Source of the DNA: CAXTEJ01 sp964243295
Lineage (GTDB): Bacteria; Actinomycetota; Actinomycetes; Actinomycetales; Angustibacteraceae
NCBI GenBank assembly: GCA_964243295.1
Contig: CAXTEJ010000005.1
Coordinates: 1 to 64,000 of the forward strand
Reading direction: 5' to 3'
DNA length: 64,000 nt
The notes below the pieces were generated by a model. That model saw only the letters and a list, made by a program, of their open reading frames with translations. It was not told the origin of the DNA and did no database searches. Position 1 is the stretch's first letter. Each line of letters begins with the position of its first letter. A program made the translations under genes and the position numbers. Of this stretch, positions 9,389 to 17,044 are shown piece by piece.

Positions 9389-11037
9389 CGGACCGTCGTG
9401 GTGACCGTCGCGGGCAGGTCGTCGGGCGCGACCGTTGGCTCGGTCACGGGCCCGGTCGTGGGCACGGCTGCGGGCCGCCGTGAGCGCCGGCGCAGCGGCA
9501 GGGCGACGCCGAGCAGGCCGAGGGCGGCGAGCAGCAGCTCGGGCCAGACGCCGACGCGGTCGGCGACGGTGAGCTGGGTGCGCAGCGGCAGCGCCGCCTC
9601 GAGCAGCGCGGGCGTGAACAGCCCGGTCTGCTGCACCATGCGGCCGTCGGGCGCGATCAGGGCGCTGACGCCCACCGTGGAGACGTGGGCCACGGCCCGA
9701 CCGTGCTCGATCGCCCGCAGCCGCGACATGGCCAGCTGCTGCACGGCCTCGTCGGTGTAGCCGAAGGTCGCGTTGTTGGTCTGGACGACGAGCAGGTCAG
9801 CGCCCTCCCGCACGGTCTCGCGGATGAGTCCGTCGTAGGCCACCTCGAAGCAGATCGAGACGCCCAGCCGTGCCGGGCCCAGGTCGACCCGGCCCACGCG
9901 GCTGCCGGGGGCGAAGTCGCGGGTGACCAGGTCGACCTTGTCGCTGAAGCGCCGGAAGAACGCCCGGTCGGGGATGTACTCGCCGAACGGCACGGGGTGG
10001 CGCTTGGCGTAGAGCTCACCCGGCCCCACCGTGGGGCTCCAGGGGATGGACGCGTTGGTCAGCCGGCCGTCGTCGCGCCGCAGCACCGCGCCCACGAGCG
10101 TGGGTGCGTCGATCGCCCGCACCGCGGCGTCGATGGTCGCGCGCGCGTCGGCCTCGCGGAACGGGTCGAGGTCGGAGGCGTTCTCGGGCCAGATCACCAG
10201 CTGCGGCTGCTCGGCGCGGCCGGCAGCGACCTCGGCCGCCAGGCGCTCGGTGCCGCTCGCGTGGTTGTCGAGGACGGCCGCGCGCTCGGCCGAGAAGTCG
10301 AGCCCCGGCTCGGGCACGTCGCCCTGCACACCCGCGACCTGCACCTCGCGGCCGCTCACGGGCAGCGGCACGAGCGCGCCGACCCCGACCACCGCCGCGC
10401 CGGCCAGCAGGCTCGCCGCCACCCGCAGCCCCCCTGGGCCGGCCGCGACCGCTCGCCGCGCGGCCAGCAGGTGCAGCACCGCGGTGCCGACCAGCCCGCC
10501 CGCCAGCGCGACCGCAAAGGTCACCAGCGGCGCGCCGCCGACGGCGGCGAGCGGCGCCAGCGGGCTCGCGGACTGGGAGAAGGCGAGGCGCGCCCACGGG
10601 AACCCGCCGTACGGCGTCCGGTCGCGCAGCGCTTCCTGCGCCACCCACAGCGCGGCGACCACCACCGGCGCCAGCACGGCGCCGCGACGCAGGGCACGCG
10701 GGAGCAGGGCGCCGAGCCCGGCGAGGTAGAGCGCCTGCAGGACCGACAGGGCGACCCAGGGCAGCACCCCGACGTAGACGCCCGACCAGTGCAGCAGCGT
10801 GAGCATGAGCGCCAAGCCGTAGGCGAAGCCCACCAGCAGGCCGCCGCGCAGCGACCGGCCGGCCGAGGCGACGACCCACAGCGCCACGCCGACCGGTGCG
10901 AGGGGCCACCACCCCGGGTCGGGGAACGCCAGCCGCGTGAGGTAGCCGGCGAGCACCGCGAGCGACACCGCCGGTGCCAGGCGGAGCACCGCGGGCGCGG
11001 ACGAGCTCGCCGAAGGGGTGCTCACGAGGTGGTCCAC
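9385..11037 (-). CDS. lnt: Apolipoprotein N-acyltransferase
   Basis: Membrane enzyme that N-acylates the lipid-modified Cys of lipoproteins. The first half holds about seven hydrophobic helices; the second half is a nitrilase-like domain outside the membrane. The catalytic triad is visible: Glu in VIWPENAS, Lys in YAKRHPVPFGEYIP and Cys in GVSICFEVAYD. The gene could start at GTG 11061, but a TACGAT box lies exactly six bases before GTG 11037, the leaderless layout seen in many genes here, so I used 11037 (550 residues). It overlaps the ppm gene, matching the Lnt-Ppm functional pair that is fused in mycobacteria. Confidence 0.92.
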   Translation of the reverse strand: MDHLVSTPSASSSAPAVLRLAPAVSLAVLAGYLTRLAFPDPGWWPLAPVGVALWVVASAGRSLRGGLLVGFAYGLALMLTLLHWSGVYVGVLPWVALSVLQALYLAGLGALLPRALRRGAVLAPVVVAALWVAQEALRDRTPYGGFPWARLAFSQSASPLAPLAAVGGAPLVTFAVALAGGLVGTAVLHLLAARRAVAAGPGGLRVAASLLAGAAVVGVGALVPLPVSGREVQVAGVQGDVPEPGLDFSAERAAVLDNHASGTERLAAEVAAGRAEQPQLVIWPENASDLDPFREADARATIDAAVRAIDAPTLVGAVLRRDDGRLTNASIPWSPTVGPGELYAKRHPVPFGEYIPDRAFFRRFSDKVDLVTRDFAPGSRVGRVDLGPARLGVSICFEVAYDGLIRETVREGADLLVVQTNNATFGYTDEAVQQLAMSRLRAIEHGRAVAHVSTVGVSALIAPDGRMVQQTGLFTPALLEAALPLRTQLTVADRVGVWPELLLAALGLLGVALPLRRRSRRPAAVPTTGPVTEPTVAPDDLPATVTTTVR

Positions 11038-11043
11038 CACCCC

Positions 11044-11049
11044 ATCGTA
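11044..11049 (-). promoter_or_regulatory. -10 element of leaderless lnt-ppm1-fxsA operon
   Basis: TACGAT on the minus strand, six bases before GTG 11037. Confidence 0.5.
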
Positions 11050-11141
11050 CGAGGCCCGCACCGCGCGCCCGGGCCGCCACGGCCTCGCTGGCGCCCTCCC
11101 GGCGGCCGACCGCCGGTGTCGGCGGTGAGGAAGGGAGGTAA

Positions 11142-11226
11142 CGGGCCCGTGACGGCTGTTGGTCCAGCCACGGTCTCGGTGGCTCCGAGACCGCCGGCCG
11201 TTGTCTACTGGGTCACCACGGGCCCG
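11142..11226. other. Large nested hairpin in the lnt-kal intergenic region
   Basis: CGGGCCCGTGAC (11142-11153) pairs with GTCACCACGGGCCCG (11212-11226), apart from a small bulge. Inside it, CGGTCTCGG (11171-11179) pairs perfectly with CCGAGACCG (11185-11193) around a five-base loop. It lies in a 540-base stretch without a conventional gene. It could be an RNA fold, an attenuator or a terminator for the transcript that starts near 11366. Confidence 0.5.
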
Positions 11227-11302
11227 CCCGGCCCACCCGCGCGCGAAGGGCGAGGACGGGGCGGTGACCCTGGCTCTGAGTGCTGGACGCGGTCCGCCTC
11301 AT
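11213..11302 (-). CDS. Possible 29-residue small protein or leader peptide
   Basis: A short frame begins at ATG 11302 with GGTGGGG a few bases upstream and ends in ...RAGPW-stop, inside the 3' arm of the large hairpin. It sits about 64 bases after the predicted start of the TTGACA promoter at 11373-11403. The peptide is Arg/Ser-rich (MRRTASSTQSQGH...) and resembles nothing I know. Coding status is uncertain. It is listed because promoter, ribosome site and hairpin are arranged as in an attenuator leader. Confidence 0.25.
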   Translation of the reverse strand: MRRTASSTQSQGHRPVLALRARVGRAGPW

Positions 11303-11363
11303 GGGCCCCACCCCTACCCCCGTCGCCGTGCGGCGACGCTCCTGCGACACGCTGCAGTGGACT

Positions 11364-11403
11364 TGCCGAGCAACCTATCCGCAGCCGCGGCAAGGCTGTC
11401 AAG
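11364..11403 (-). promoter_or_regulatory. TTGACA promoter with overlapping inverted repeat
   Basis: On the minus strand, TTGACA (11398-11403) is followed by GATAGG/TAGGTT (11373-11380), spaced 17-19 bases. An inverted repeat CGGCAA/TTGCCG (11364-11369 and 11389-11394) brackets the -10, like an operator. This is one of very few consensus -35 boxes in the window. The remainder of 11050-11584 shows no further signal. Confidence 0.5.
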
Positions 11404-11584
11404 CGTGCCCTGACCTGCGCAGATGCACCGTTCGCGCAGGTCACAGCCGGGTCACGGGCGTGATGTCGGAGGGCCGCCGTCGGGCACGATCGCGGCGTGT
11501 CCGGCTGACACGCCGCACGGTCGGCGGCCGGGTGCGGCACGTCGACCGCCGACCTCCGACGGCAGCGACCTGCGGTGGGCGCGG

Positions 11585-12001
11585 TCAGCTCGCGGGGACG
11601 ACAACCGTCCCCCGGGCGGTCGTGGCCACGACCGGAGGGTCGAGCACCTCGGCGCGCGAGTCGCCGAGGTCGCTGCGGCCGCGGCAGACGACGGTCGCGG
11701 TCAGCTCGAGCTCACGGCTGCGGCGCCCCACGCGCACCACCCGTGCTCGGACCTCGAGCACGTCGCCCGCCCGCACCGGCGCGCGGAACTGCACGTCGGC
11801 GTACGACGCGAACAGGCCCTCGTCGCCGTCGGTGCGGATGCAGACCTCGGTGGCCACGTCACCGAACAGGCCCAGGCTGTAGGCGCCGTCGACGAGGTCG
11901 CCGGCGTAGTGGGCGTGGGCGTGGGACACGTAGCGCCGGTGCACGACCTCCAGCCCGAGCCGGGGGTCGGCCGAGTCGTCGGCCGGGTGCGTGGCGGTCA
12001 T
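11585..12001 (-). CDS. kal: 3-aminobutyryl-CoA ammonia-lyase (lysine degradation)
   Basis: Hotdog-fold enzyme that removes ammonia from L-3-aminobutyryl-CoA to give crotonyl-CoA, the last dedicated step of the aminomutase lysine pathway. Residues about 20-100 match the family pattern: SHAHAHYAGDLVDGA, LFGDVATE, DGDEGLFASYADVQF and APVRAGDVLEV. The length of 138 residues is normal. Its ATG overlaps the kamE stop (ATGA), so kamD-kamE-kal form a tightly coupled operon. The neighbours decide the function: alone it could only be called a hotdog protein. Confidence 0.85.
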   Translation of the reverse strand: MTATHPADDSADPRLGLEVVHRRYVSHAHAHYAGDLVDGAYSLGLFGDVATEVCIRTDGDEGLFASYADVQFRAPVRAGDVLEVRARVVRVGRRSRELELTATVVCRGRSDLGDSRAEVLDPPVVATTARGTVVVPAS

Positions 12002-12747
12002 GCGGTCCTCCGTCGCGGGGGTGGCAGCAGGGCGTGCACGAGGTACGACGCGACCTCACCGGGCGTGGTGCCGCGGCCGAAGACGCGGTCGACGCCCAGC
12101 TCGCCGGTCGAGGCCTGGTCGAACCGGGGCCCGCCCACGACGAGCAGCGGCGCGGTGCCGGCGGGGTAGGCCTCGCGGAAGGCGGCCGACATCTGCCGGG
12201 TGTTGTGCACGTGCGCGTCTCGCTGGGTGACGACCTGGGAGACGAGCACCGCGTCGGCGCGCTCGGCCCGGGCGCGCTCGACCAGCTCGGGCACGAGCAC
12301 CTGCGCGCCGAGGTTCACCACGCGCAGCTCGCGGTAGTACTCCAGGCCCTTCTCCCCGGCGAAGCCCTTGATGTTGAGGATGGCGTCGATGCCGACGGTG
12401 TGGGCGTCGGTGCCGATGCAGGCGCCGACCACGACCAGCTTGCGGCGCAGCCGCGCCTTGACGGCGGCGTTGACGTCCTTGGCGCTCAGCAGCGGGAACT
12501 CGCGCTCGACCACCTGCACCGCGTCGACGTCGACCAGGTGGCTGACCGACCCGTAGACGACGAAGAACGTGAAGTCGGGCCCCATGGGCTTGGCGTGCAC
12601 CAGCAGCGCCGGCTTCATGCCCATCTTCTCGGCCAGTTGCAGGGCCGCACCCTCGGCGCGCTTGTCGTGCGGCAGCGGCAGGGTGAACGACATCTGCACC
12701 ATGCCGTCACCGGTGGTGTCGCCGTACGGGCGCACGATGCGGCTCAT
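11998..12747 (-). CDS. kamE: Lysine 5,6-aminomutase beta subunit
   Basis: Adenosylcobalamin-binding subunit of lysine 5,6-aminomutase, which moves the terminal amino group of beta-lysine to C5. The B12 base-off motif DxHxxG is present as DAHTVG with the cobalt-ligand His at residue 116. Eleven residues later Lys127 (in NIKG) corresponds to the beta-subunit lysine that holds PLP in the Clostridium enzyme (His133/Lys144, the same spacing). The length of 249 residues is normal. The ATG overlaps the kamD stop by ATGA and is the only sensible start. B12 is therefore required for this pathway. Confidence 0.93.
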   Translation of the reverse strand: MSRIVRPYGDTTGDGMVQMSFTLPLPHDKRAEGAALQLAEKMGMKPALLVHAKPMGPDFTFFVVYGSVSHLVDVDAVQVVEREFPLLSAKDVNAAVKARLRRKLVVVGACIGTDAHTVGIDAILNIKGFAGEKGLEYYRELRVVNLGAQVLVPELVERARAERADAVLVSQVVTQRDAHVHNTRQMSAAFREAYPAGTAPLLVVGGPRFDQASTGELGVDRVFGRGTTPGEVASYLVHALLPPPRRRTA

Positions 12748-14321
12748 CGGGTCGCCCCGGCCTCGAGCAGGTCGATGGCGGGGTTGACGTAGCCGGGCGC
12801 GCGCCGGGCTACGCCCTCGAGCCCCTTGCCGGCGTCGGCGGGGCGCTTCATCAGCCCGAAGGTGCCGTCGCCGATCGCGGTGAGCATGCCGTCGTCGACG
12901 ATGCGCTCGAGCAGCTGGACCGCCTCGCCGAGCACCTGCCGCGCGCGCGTGGCGATGAATCCGTCGGCGGGTGGGTGGAAGTCCTCGGCGAGGCCGCCCG
13001 CGGCGTCCAGCACGTAACGGACGTTCTGCAGCGCGAGGTCGCGGTCGGACAGGAACGGGGTGACCACGGCCTCGGTCATCATGCCGACCAGCAGGATGCC
13101 CTGGCCGCTGAGGATGCCGGCGAGGTTGAAGAAGCCGTCGAGCAGGTAGCCGCGGAACACGTCGCCGGTCATGTGCTTGGTCGGCGGCATCCACTTCAGC
13201 GGGGCGTCGGGGAACAGCTCGCGGGCGAGCAGCGCGTGGGCGAGCTCCAGCCGGAAGCTGTCGGGCAGCTCGGGGTTGATCTCGAAGGCGTGCCCGAGGC
13301 CCAGCTGCCAGTCCGCCAGCCCCGCCTCCTTGGCGAAGAACTCGTTCATCAGCTGGCTCACCGTGACGGTGTGGGCGGCCTCGACGGCGTCGGCGGTGGT
13401 GAGGTAGTTGTCCTCGCCGGTGTTGATGATGATGCCGGCGCGGGCGTGCACCTGGCGGGAGAAGCGCTGGTCGACGAAGGTGCGCACGGGGTTGATGTCG
13501 CGAAACAAGATCCCGTACATCGAGTCGTTGAGCATCATGTCGAGCCGCTCGAGCCCCGCCAGCGTCGCGATCTCGGGCATGCACAGGCCCGAGGCGTAGT
13601 TGGTGAGGCGCACGTAGCGACCGAGCTCCTGGCCCACCTCGTCGAGGGCGGCGCGCATCAGCCGGAAGTTCTCCTGGGTGGCGTAGGTGCCGGCGTACCC
13701 CTCCCGCGTGGCGCCCTCGGGCACGTAGTCGAGCAGGCTCTGCCCGGTCGAGCGGATGACGGCGATGATGTCGGCGCCCGCGCGCGCGGCGGCCTGCGCC
13801 TGGGGGATGTCCTCGTAGATGTCGCCGGTGGCGACGATGAGGTAGATCCACGGCCGTCGGGGCGGGTCGCCGAGTCGCGTGACCAGCCGCTCGCGCTCGA
13901 GCCGCCGCTTGTCGATGGCGCGGACGCCGGACGCCGCGGACCGCCGTGCCAGCGAGGCGGCGCGGGTGGCGTCGCGCCCCTCGGGCAGCCGCAGCGCCAC
14001 CGACCCCGAGCTCGCGAGCTGGGCGAGGGTGAGCAGGTCGGGTGCCTCGCCGCGCGCGAGCGCGTCCCACACCGGCAGCGCGACGCCGTGCTCGATCCCG
14101 ACCTGCTCGCGGACGGCGTCGACCAGGTGGTTGACCCACGGGATGCGCTCGACGTCGGCACCCGCGAGCCCGGCGAGGCGCAGCAGCGCCCGCTCGACCG
14201 AGACGGTGGTGTGGGTGGCGGCCAGCTCGACGACCGGCGCACCGGCCCTGGCGGCCAGCCGGCGAGCCGCTCGGACGACCTGCGGGTCGAGCTCGAGCAG
14301 CGGTGCAGCACGGGACGCCAT
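12744..14321 (-). CDS. kamD: Lysine 5,6-aminomutase alpha subunit
   Basis: Large TIM-barrel subunit of the B12- and PLP-dependent lysine 5,6-aminomutase (D-lysine 5,6-aminomutase). The 525-residue length and segments such as IYLIVATGDIYEDIPQAQAA, DYVPEGATREGYAGTYATQE and the PPTKHMTGDVFRGYL region are family-typical. It forms the heterodimer with KamE, encoded immediately downstream. The promoter leaves no untranslated leader: TAGCCT is six bases before the ATG. A cobalamin riboswitch, often found before B12-linked genes, therefore has no room here. Confidence 0.93.
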   Translation of the reverse strand: MASRAAPLLELDPQVVRAARRLAARAGAPVVELAATHTTVSVERALLRLAGLAGADVERIPWVNHLVDAVREQVGIEHGVALPVWDALARGEAPDLLTLAQLASSGSVALRLPEGRDATRAASLARRSAASGVRAIDKRRLERERLVTRLGDPPRRPWIYLIVATGDIYEDIPQAQAAARAGADIIAVIRSTGQSLLDYVPEGATREGYAGTYATQENFRLMRAALDEVGQELGRYVRLTNYASGLCMPEIATLAGLERLDMMLNDSMYGILFRDINPVRTFVDQRFSRQVHARAGIIINTGEDNYLTTADAVEAAHTVTVSQLMNEFFAKEAGLADWQLGLGHAFEINPELPDSFRLELAHALLARELFPDAPLKWMPPTKHMTGDVFRGYLLDGFFNLAGILSGQGILLVGMMTEAVVTPFLSDRDLALQNVRYVLDAAGGLAEDFHPPADGFIATRARQVLGEAVQLLERIVDDGMLTAIGDGTFGLMKRPADAGKGLEGVARRAPGYVNPAIDLLEAGATR

Positions 14322-14327
14322 GCCGCG

Positions 14328-14333
14328 AGGCTA
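14328..14333 (-). promoter_or_regulatory. -10 element of leaderless kamD-kamE-kal operon
   Basis: TAGCCT on the minus strand, six bases before the kamD ATG at 14321. Confidence 0.55.
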
Positions 14334-14429
14334 GCAGCGGGGTGCAGGCCTTCCTGTGATATCGCCTGCCCGCAGGAGGATCTGCGGCACGGTCGAGTCG
14401 GGCAACGGCGTGCGGAAGGATGCGACGTC

Positions 14430-15101
14430 GTGCCCCTGCGGATCGTGCGTGCCCTCCTCACGCTGGTGCTGCGCGTGGTGTGGCGGCCGAGGGTGGAGGG
14501 ACTCGGGCACGTGCCGAGCACCGGCGCGGTCATCGTCGCCAGCAACCACCTGTCGTTCTTCGACTCGGTCGCCATCCCGCTGGTGGTGCCGCGGCACGTG
14601 GTGTTCCTCGCCAAGTCCGACTACTTCGAGGGCACCGACCTGCGCGGCCGGCTGGTGCGTGCCTGGTGCGAGGCGATCGGCGCGGTGCCGGTGCGCCGCG
14701 GCACGCACGGCGACGCCATGGCCTCGCTGCAGCAGGCTCTCGAGGTGCTGCGCGAGGGCGGCGCGTTCGGCATCTACCCCGAGGGAACCCGCTCGCGCGA
14801 CGGCCGGCTCTACCGCGGCCGCAACGGCGTCGCGTGGCTGTCCCTCGCGTCGGGCGCGCCGGTGGTGCCGACCGGGGTGCTCGGCACCGAGGTGGTGCAG
14901 CCGGTGGGTGCGCGTCGTCCGCGCGTGGTGCGGTTCACGGTGCGCTTCGCGGCCCCCGTGCTGCCCGAGACCTACGCCGGCCTGCCCGCGGCCCTCGCCC
15001 GCCGGCGGCTCACCGACGACGTGATGGACGCCGTCGCGGCCCTCACCGGGCAGCCGCGCAGCCGCGACTACAACGCGGTGCCGCCCTCACCGACGGACTG
15101 A
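14430..15101 (+). CDS. 1-acyl-sn-glycerol-3-phosphate acyltransferase (PlsC-like)
   Basis: Membrane-associated acyltransferase that makes phosphatidate from lysophosphatidate. The HxxxxD catalytic motif is present (NHLSFFDS), followed by the substrate-binding YPEGTRSRDG and the later VVPTGVLGT. An N-terminal hydrophobic segment (LRIVRALLTLVLRVVW) anchors it. GTG 14430 follows GGAAGGA at good spacing and gives 223 residues, normal for the family. It is transcribed away from kamD, and its end faces the small membrane-protein gene. No functional link to lysine breakdown is visible. Confidence 0.9.
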   Translation: MPLRIVRALLTLVLRVVWRPRVEGLGHVPSTGAVIVASNHLSFFDSVAIPLVVPRHVVFLAKSDYFEGTDLRGRLVRAWCEAIGAVPVRRGTHGDAMASLQQALEVLREGGAFGIYPEGTRSRDGRLYRGRNGVAWLSLASGAPVVPTGVLGTEVVQPVGARRPRVVRFTVRFAAPVLPETYAGLPAALARRRLTDDVMDAVAALTGQPRSRDYNAVPPSPTD

Positions 15102-15105
15102 CGCC

Positions 15106-15327
15106 TCAGCGACCGTCACCGGTGCGCCTCGCTCCGGGGCGCAGGCCGCCGCGGACGCGCGGCCGCCGCCGGGTGTCGACCCGCAGGAAGGCGACCTGCG
15201 CGAGCGCCGCGACGACGAACCCCGCCCGGACCGGCCACGGCGTGAGCGCAGCGGCGACGACGAGGCACACCAGGGCGAGGTAGCGCAGCGGTGACCGGGT
15301 GCGCCGGCCCTGCCCACCGGTGCCCAT
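15106..15327 (-). CDS. Small two-helix membrane protein, unknown function
   Basis: 73-residue protein with two hydrophobic segments (YLALVCLVVAAALTPW and AGFVVAALAQVAFL) and a basic C-terminal tail rich in Arg. The codons end almost always in G or C, and a strong GAGGGGAC lies just before the ATG, so it looks genuinely coding. It starts 30 bases after the amidohydrolase stop and is probably in the same operon. I recognise no family. The stop is four bases from the convergent plsC-like stop. Confidence 0.6.
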   Translation of the reverse strand: MGTGGQGRRTRSPLRYLALVCLVVAAALTPWPVRAGFVVAALAQVAFLRVDTRRRPRVRGGLRPGARRTGDGR

Positions 15328-15356
15328 GACGTCCCCTCGCTGCGGTGCCGGCCGGT

Positions 15357-16991
15357 TCAGCCGAGCGCACCAGCATCATGCACCCGGACGCCGCGCACGA
15401 CCGTGCGCAGGCACGCGGGCGGGGGCGTGCCCGGAGTGAGGTCCGGCAGCCCCGGCGTGCCGGAGCGGGGGTCGGTCGACCAGGCCTGCAGCCGGTCGTC
15501 GGGGGCCTGGACGACGAGGTCGGCGCGCTCCCACACCGCGTAGGTCGCCCGGGACCCGGGCACGAGCACCCCGCCGTCGTCGACGCCGGCCGCGCGCCAG
15601 CCGCCGCGGGTGTGGGCGAGGAACGCGGCGCGGGCGCTGGTGCGCCACCGGTCGTCGTGGTGGAAGGCGCTGGCGCCGACCGCTGCCCACGGGGAGAACG
15701 GGGTGACGGGAGAGTCGGAGCCGAGGGCCAGGGGCACGCCGGCCGCGGCGAGCGCCGCGAACGGGTTCATCTCGGCGGCCCGGGCGGCGCCCAGCCGTTC
15801 GGCGTACAGGCCGTCGGGGCCGCCCCACCAGGCGTCGAAGACCGGCTGCACGCTGGCGTGCACGCCGAGCCTGGCGAGCACCGCGATCGCCGCGGCATCG
15901 ACCATCTCGACGTGCTCGAGCCGGTGGCGGGCGCGGCGCAGGGGTGCCTCGCCCACCTGGTCGGCGGCGGCGAGCAGGCCGCTGACCACGGCGTCCGCCG
16001 CAGCGTCGCCGATGACGTGGAACCCGGCCTGCAGCCCGGCCGCGGTGCAGGCCACGACATGGTCGCGCACCTGGTCGGCGGTCAGGTAGCCGTGGCCGCT
16101 CGTGCCGGGGGCGTCGGCGTACGGGTCGCGCAGCGCGGCGGTGCGCGACCCGATCGAACCGTCGGCGCACAGGTCGCCGGCCAGACCGCGCACCGGCACG
16201 CCGAGCCGCTCGACGATCGCGCGTGCGGCGGCCTCGTCGGCGGCGAGCTCGCCGCGGTAGGCGACGACGTCCGGGCCGGGCTCGGCGTCGGCGAGCGTCA
16301 GCAGCGCCCGCAGGTCGTCGTCGGTGCCGATGTGGGGTGCCGACATCTCGTGCAGCAGCCCGACGCCGGCAGCGGCGGCAGCAGTGCGCGCGCGCCGCTG
16401 CAGGTCGGTGCGCTGGCCAGGCGTCAGGCTCGACCGGGTGGCGTCGCGGGCCGCGTGGTGGGCGGCGCGCTCGACCCGACCGTCGACGCTCCACCCCGCA
16501 AGGCCCGCCAGCCCGGCAGCGGCGGCGAGGGCGCTGCTGACGACGGCCGAGTGCACGTCGACGCGGGCGAGGTAGACCACTCCCCCGTACGACGCCCGGT
16601 CGAGCTCGGCGCGCGTGGGCGGGCGGCCCTCGGGCCAGCCGCGCTCGTCCCAGCCCGAGCCGAGCACCGGGCGGCCGGCGGCGCGGCGGGCCGCGACCTC
16701 GACCCGGCGCAGCGCCTCGGCGAGCGACGGGCAGCCGCGCAGGTCGACGCCGGTGAGCGCGAGCCCGGTCTCGGTGGTGTGCACGTGGGCGTCGACGAAG
16801 GCGGCCGTCACCAGCGCGCCGCCGAGATCGATCACCGCGTCGGCGCCGGGCGCGTGACCGGCTGCCGCGTCGTCCGACCCGACCCACGCGACGGTGTCGC
16901 CGCTCACCAGCATCGCGGTCGCGAACGGGTCGGCCGGGGAGTAGACCGAGCCGCCGCGGTACAGCGTGCTGACGGGTCGCTTCGTGGTCAT
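15357..16991 (-). CDS. Amidohydrolase family protein (YtcJ-like)
   Basis: 544-residue metal-dependent hydrolase of the amidohydrolase 3/YtcJ-like group. The metal site motif VDAHVHTTETG is near residue 67. Later motifs are LHEMSAP, ADGSIGSRTAALRDPYAD, FHVIGDAAADAVV, HRLEHVEM and LGSDSPVTPFSPW, all standard. No signal peptide is seen. Substrates of this group are mostly unknown. It stands between kdd and the kamD operon, but nothing in the known lysine pathway needs it. The ATG at 16991 gives the usual N terminus. Confidence 0.88.
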   Translation of the reverse strand: MTTKRPVSTLYRGGSVYSPADPFATAMLVSGDTVAWVGSDDAAAGHAPGADAVIDLGGALVTAAFVDAHVHTTETGLALTGVDLRGCPSLAEALRRVEVAARRAAGRPVLGSGWDERGWPEGRPPTRAELDRASYGGVVYLARVDVHSAVVSSALAAAAGLAGLAGWSVDGRVERAAHHAARDATRSSLTPGQRTDLQRRARTAAAAAGVGLLHEMSAPHIGTDDDLRALLTLADAEPGPDVVAYRGELAADEAAARAIVERLGVPVRGLAGDLCADGSIGSRTAALRDPYADAPGTSGHGYLTADQVRDHVVACTAAGLQAGFHVIGDAAADAVVSGLLAAADQVGEAPLRRARHRLEHVEMVDAAAIAVLARLGVHASVQPVFDAWWGGPDGLYAERLGAARAAEMNPFAALAAAGVPLALGSDSPVTPFSPWAAVGASAFHHDDRWRTSARAAFLAHTRGGWRAAGVDDGGVLVPGSRATYAVWERADLVVQAPDDRLQAWSTDPRSGTPGLPDLTPGTPPPACLRTVVRGVRVHDAGALG

Positions 16992-17044
16992 GGCCGCCAG
17001 TCTGGCCGACGACGCGACGCCGGCGGTCGCAGCCACGCGAACGG

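Noticed and set aside
14322..14429. Possible cobalamin riboswitch upstream of the B12-dependent kamD-kamE operon
   Set aside because: The -10 box lies six bases before the start codon, leaving no leader, and no B12-box-like sequence is visible.
12975..15101. Very long plus-strand frame running through the kamD region, and similar long antisense frames elsewhere (for example 21148-24903)
   Set aside because: They are open only because of the extreme GC content. The opposite strand encodes recognisable enzymes with the correct third-position GC pattern, and the antisense translations are Arg/Gly/Ala/His-rich with no family motifs.
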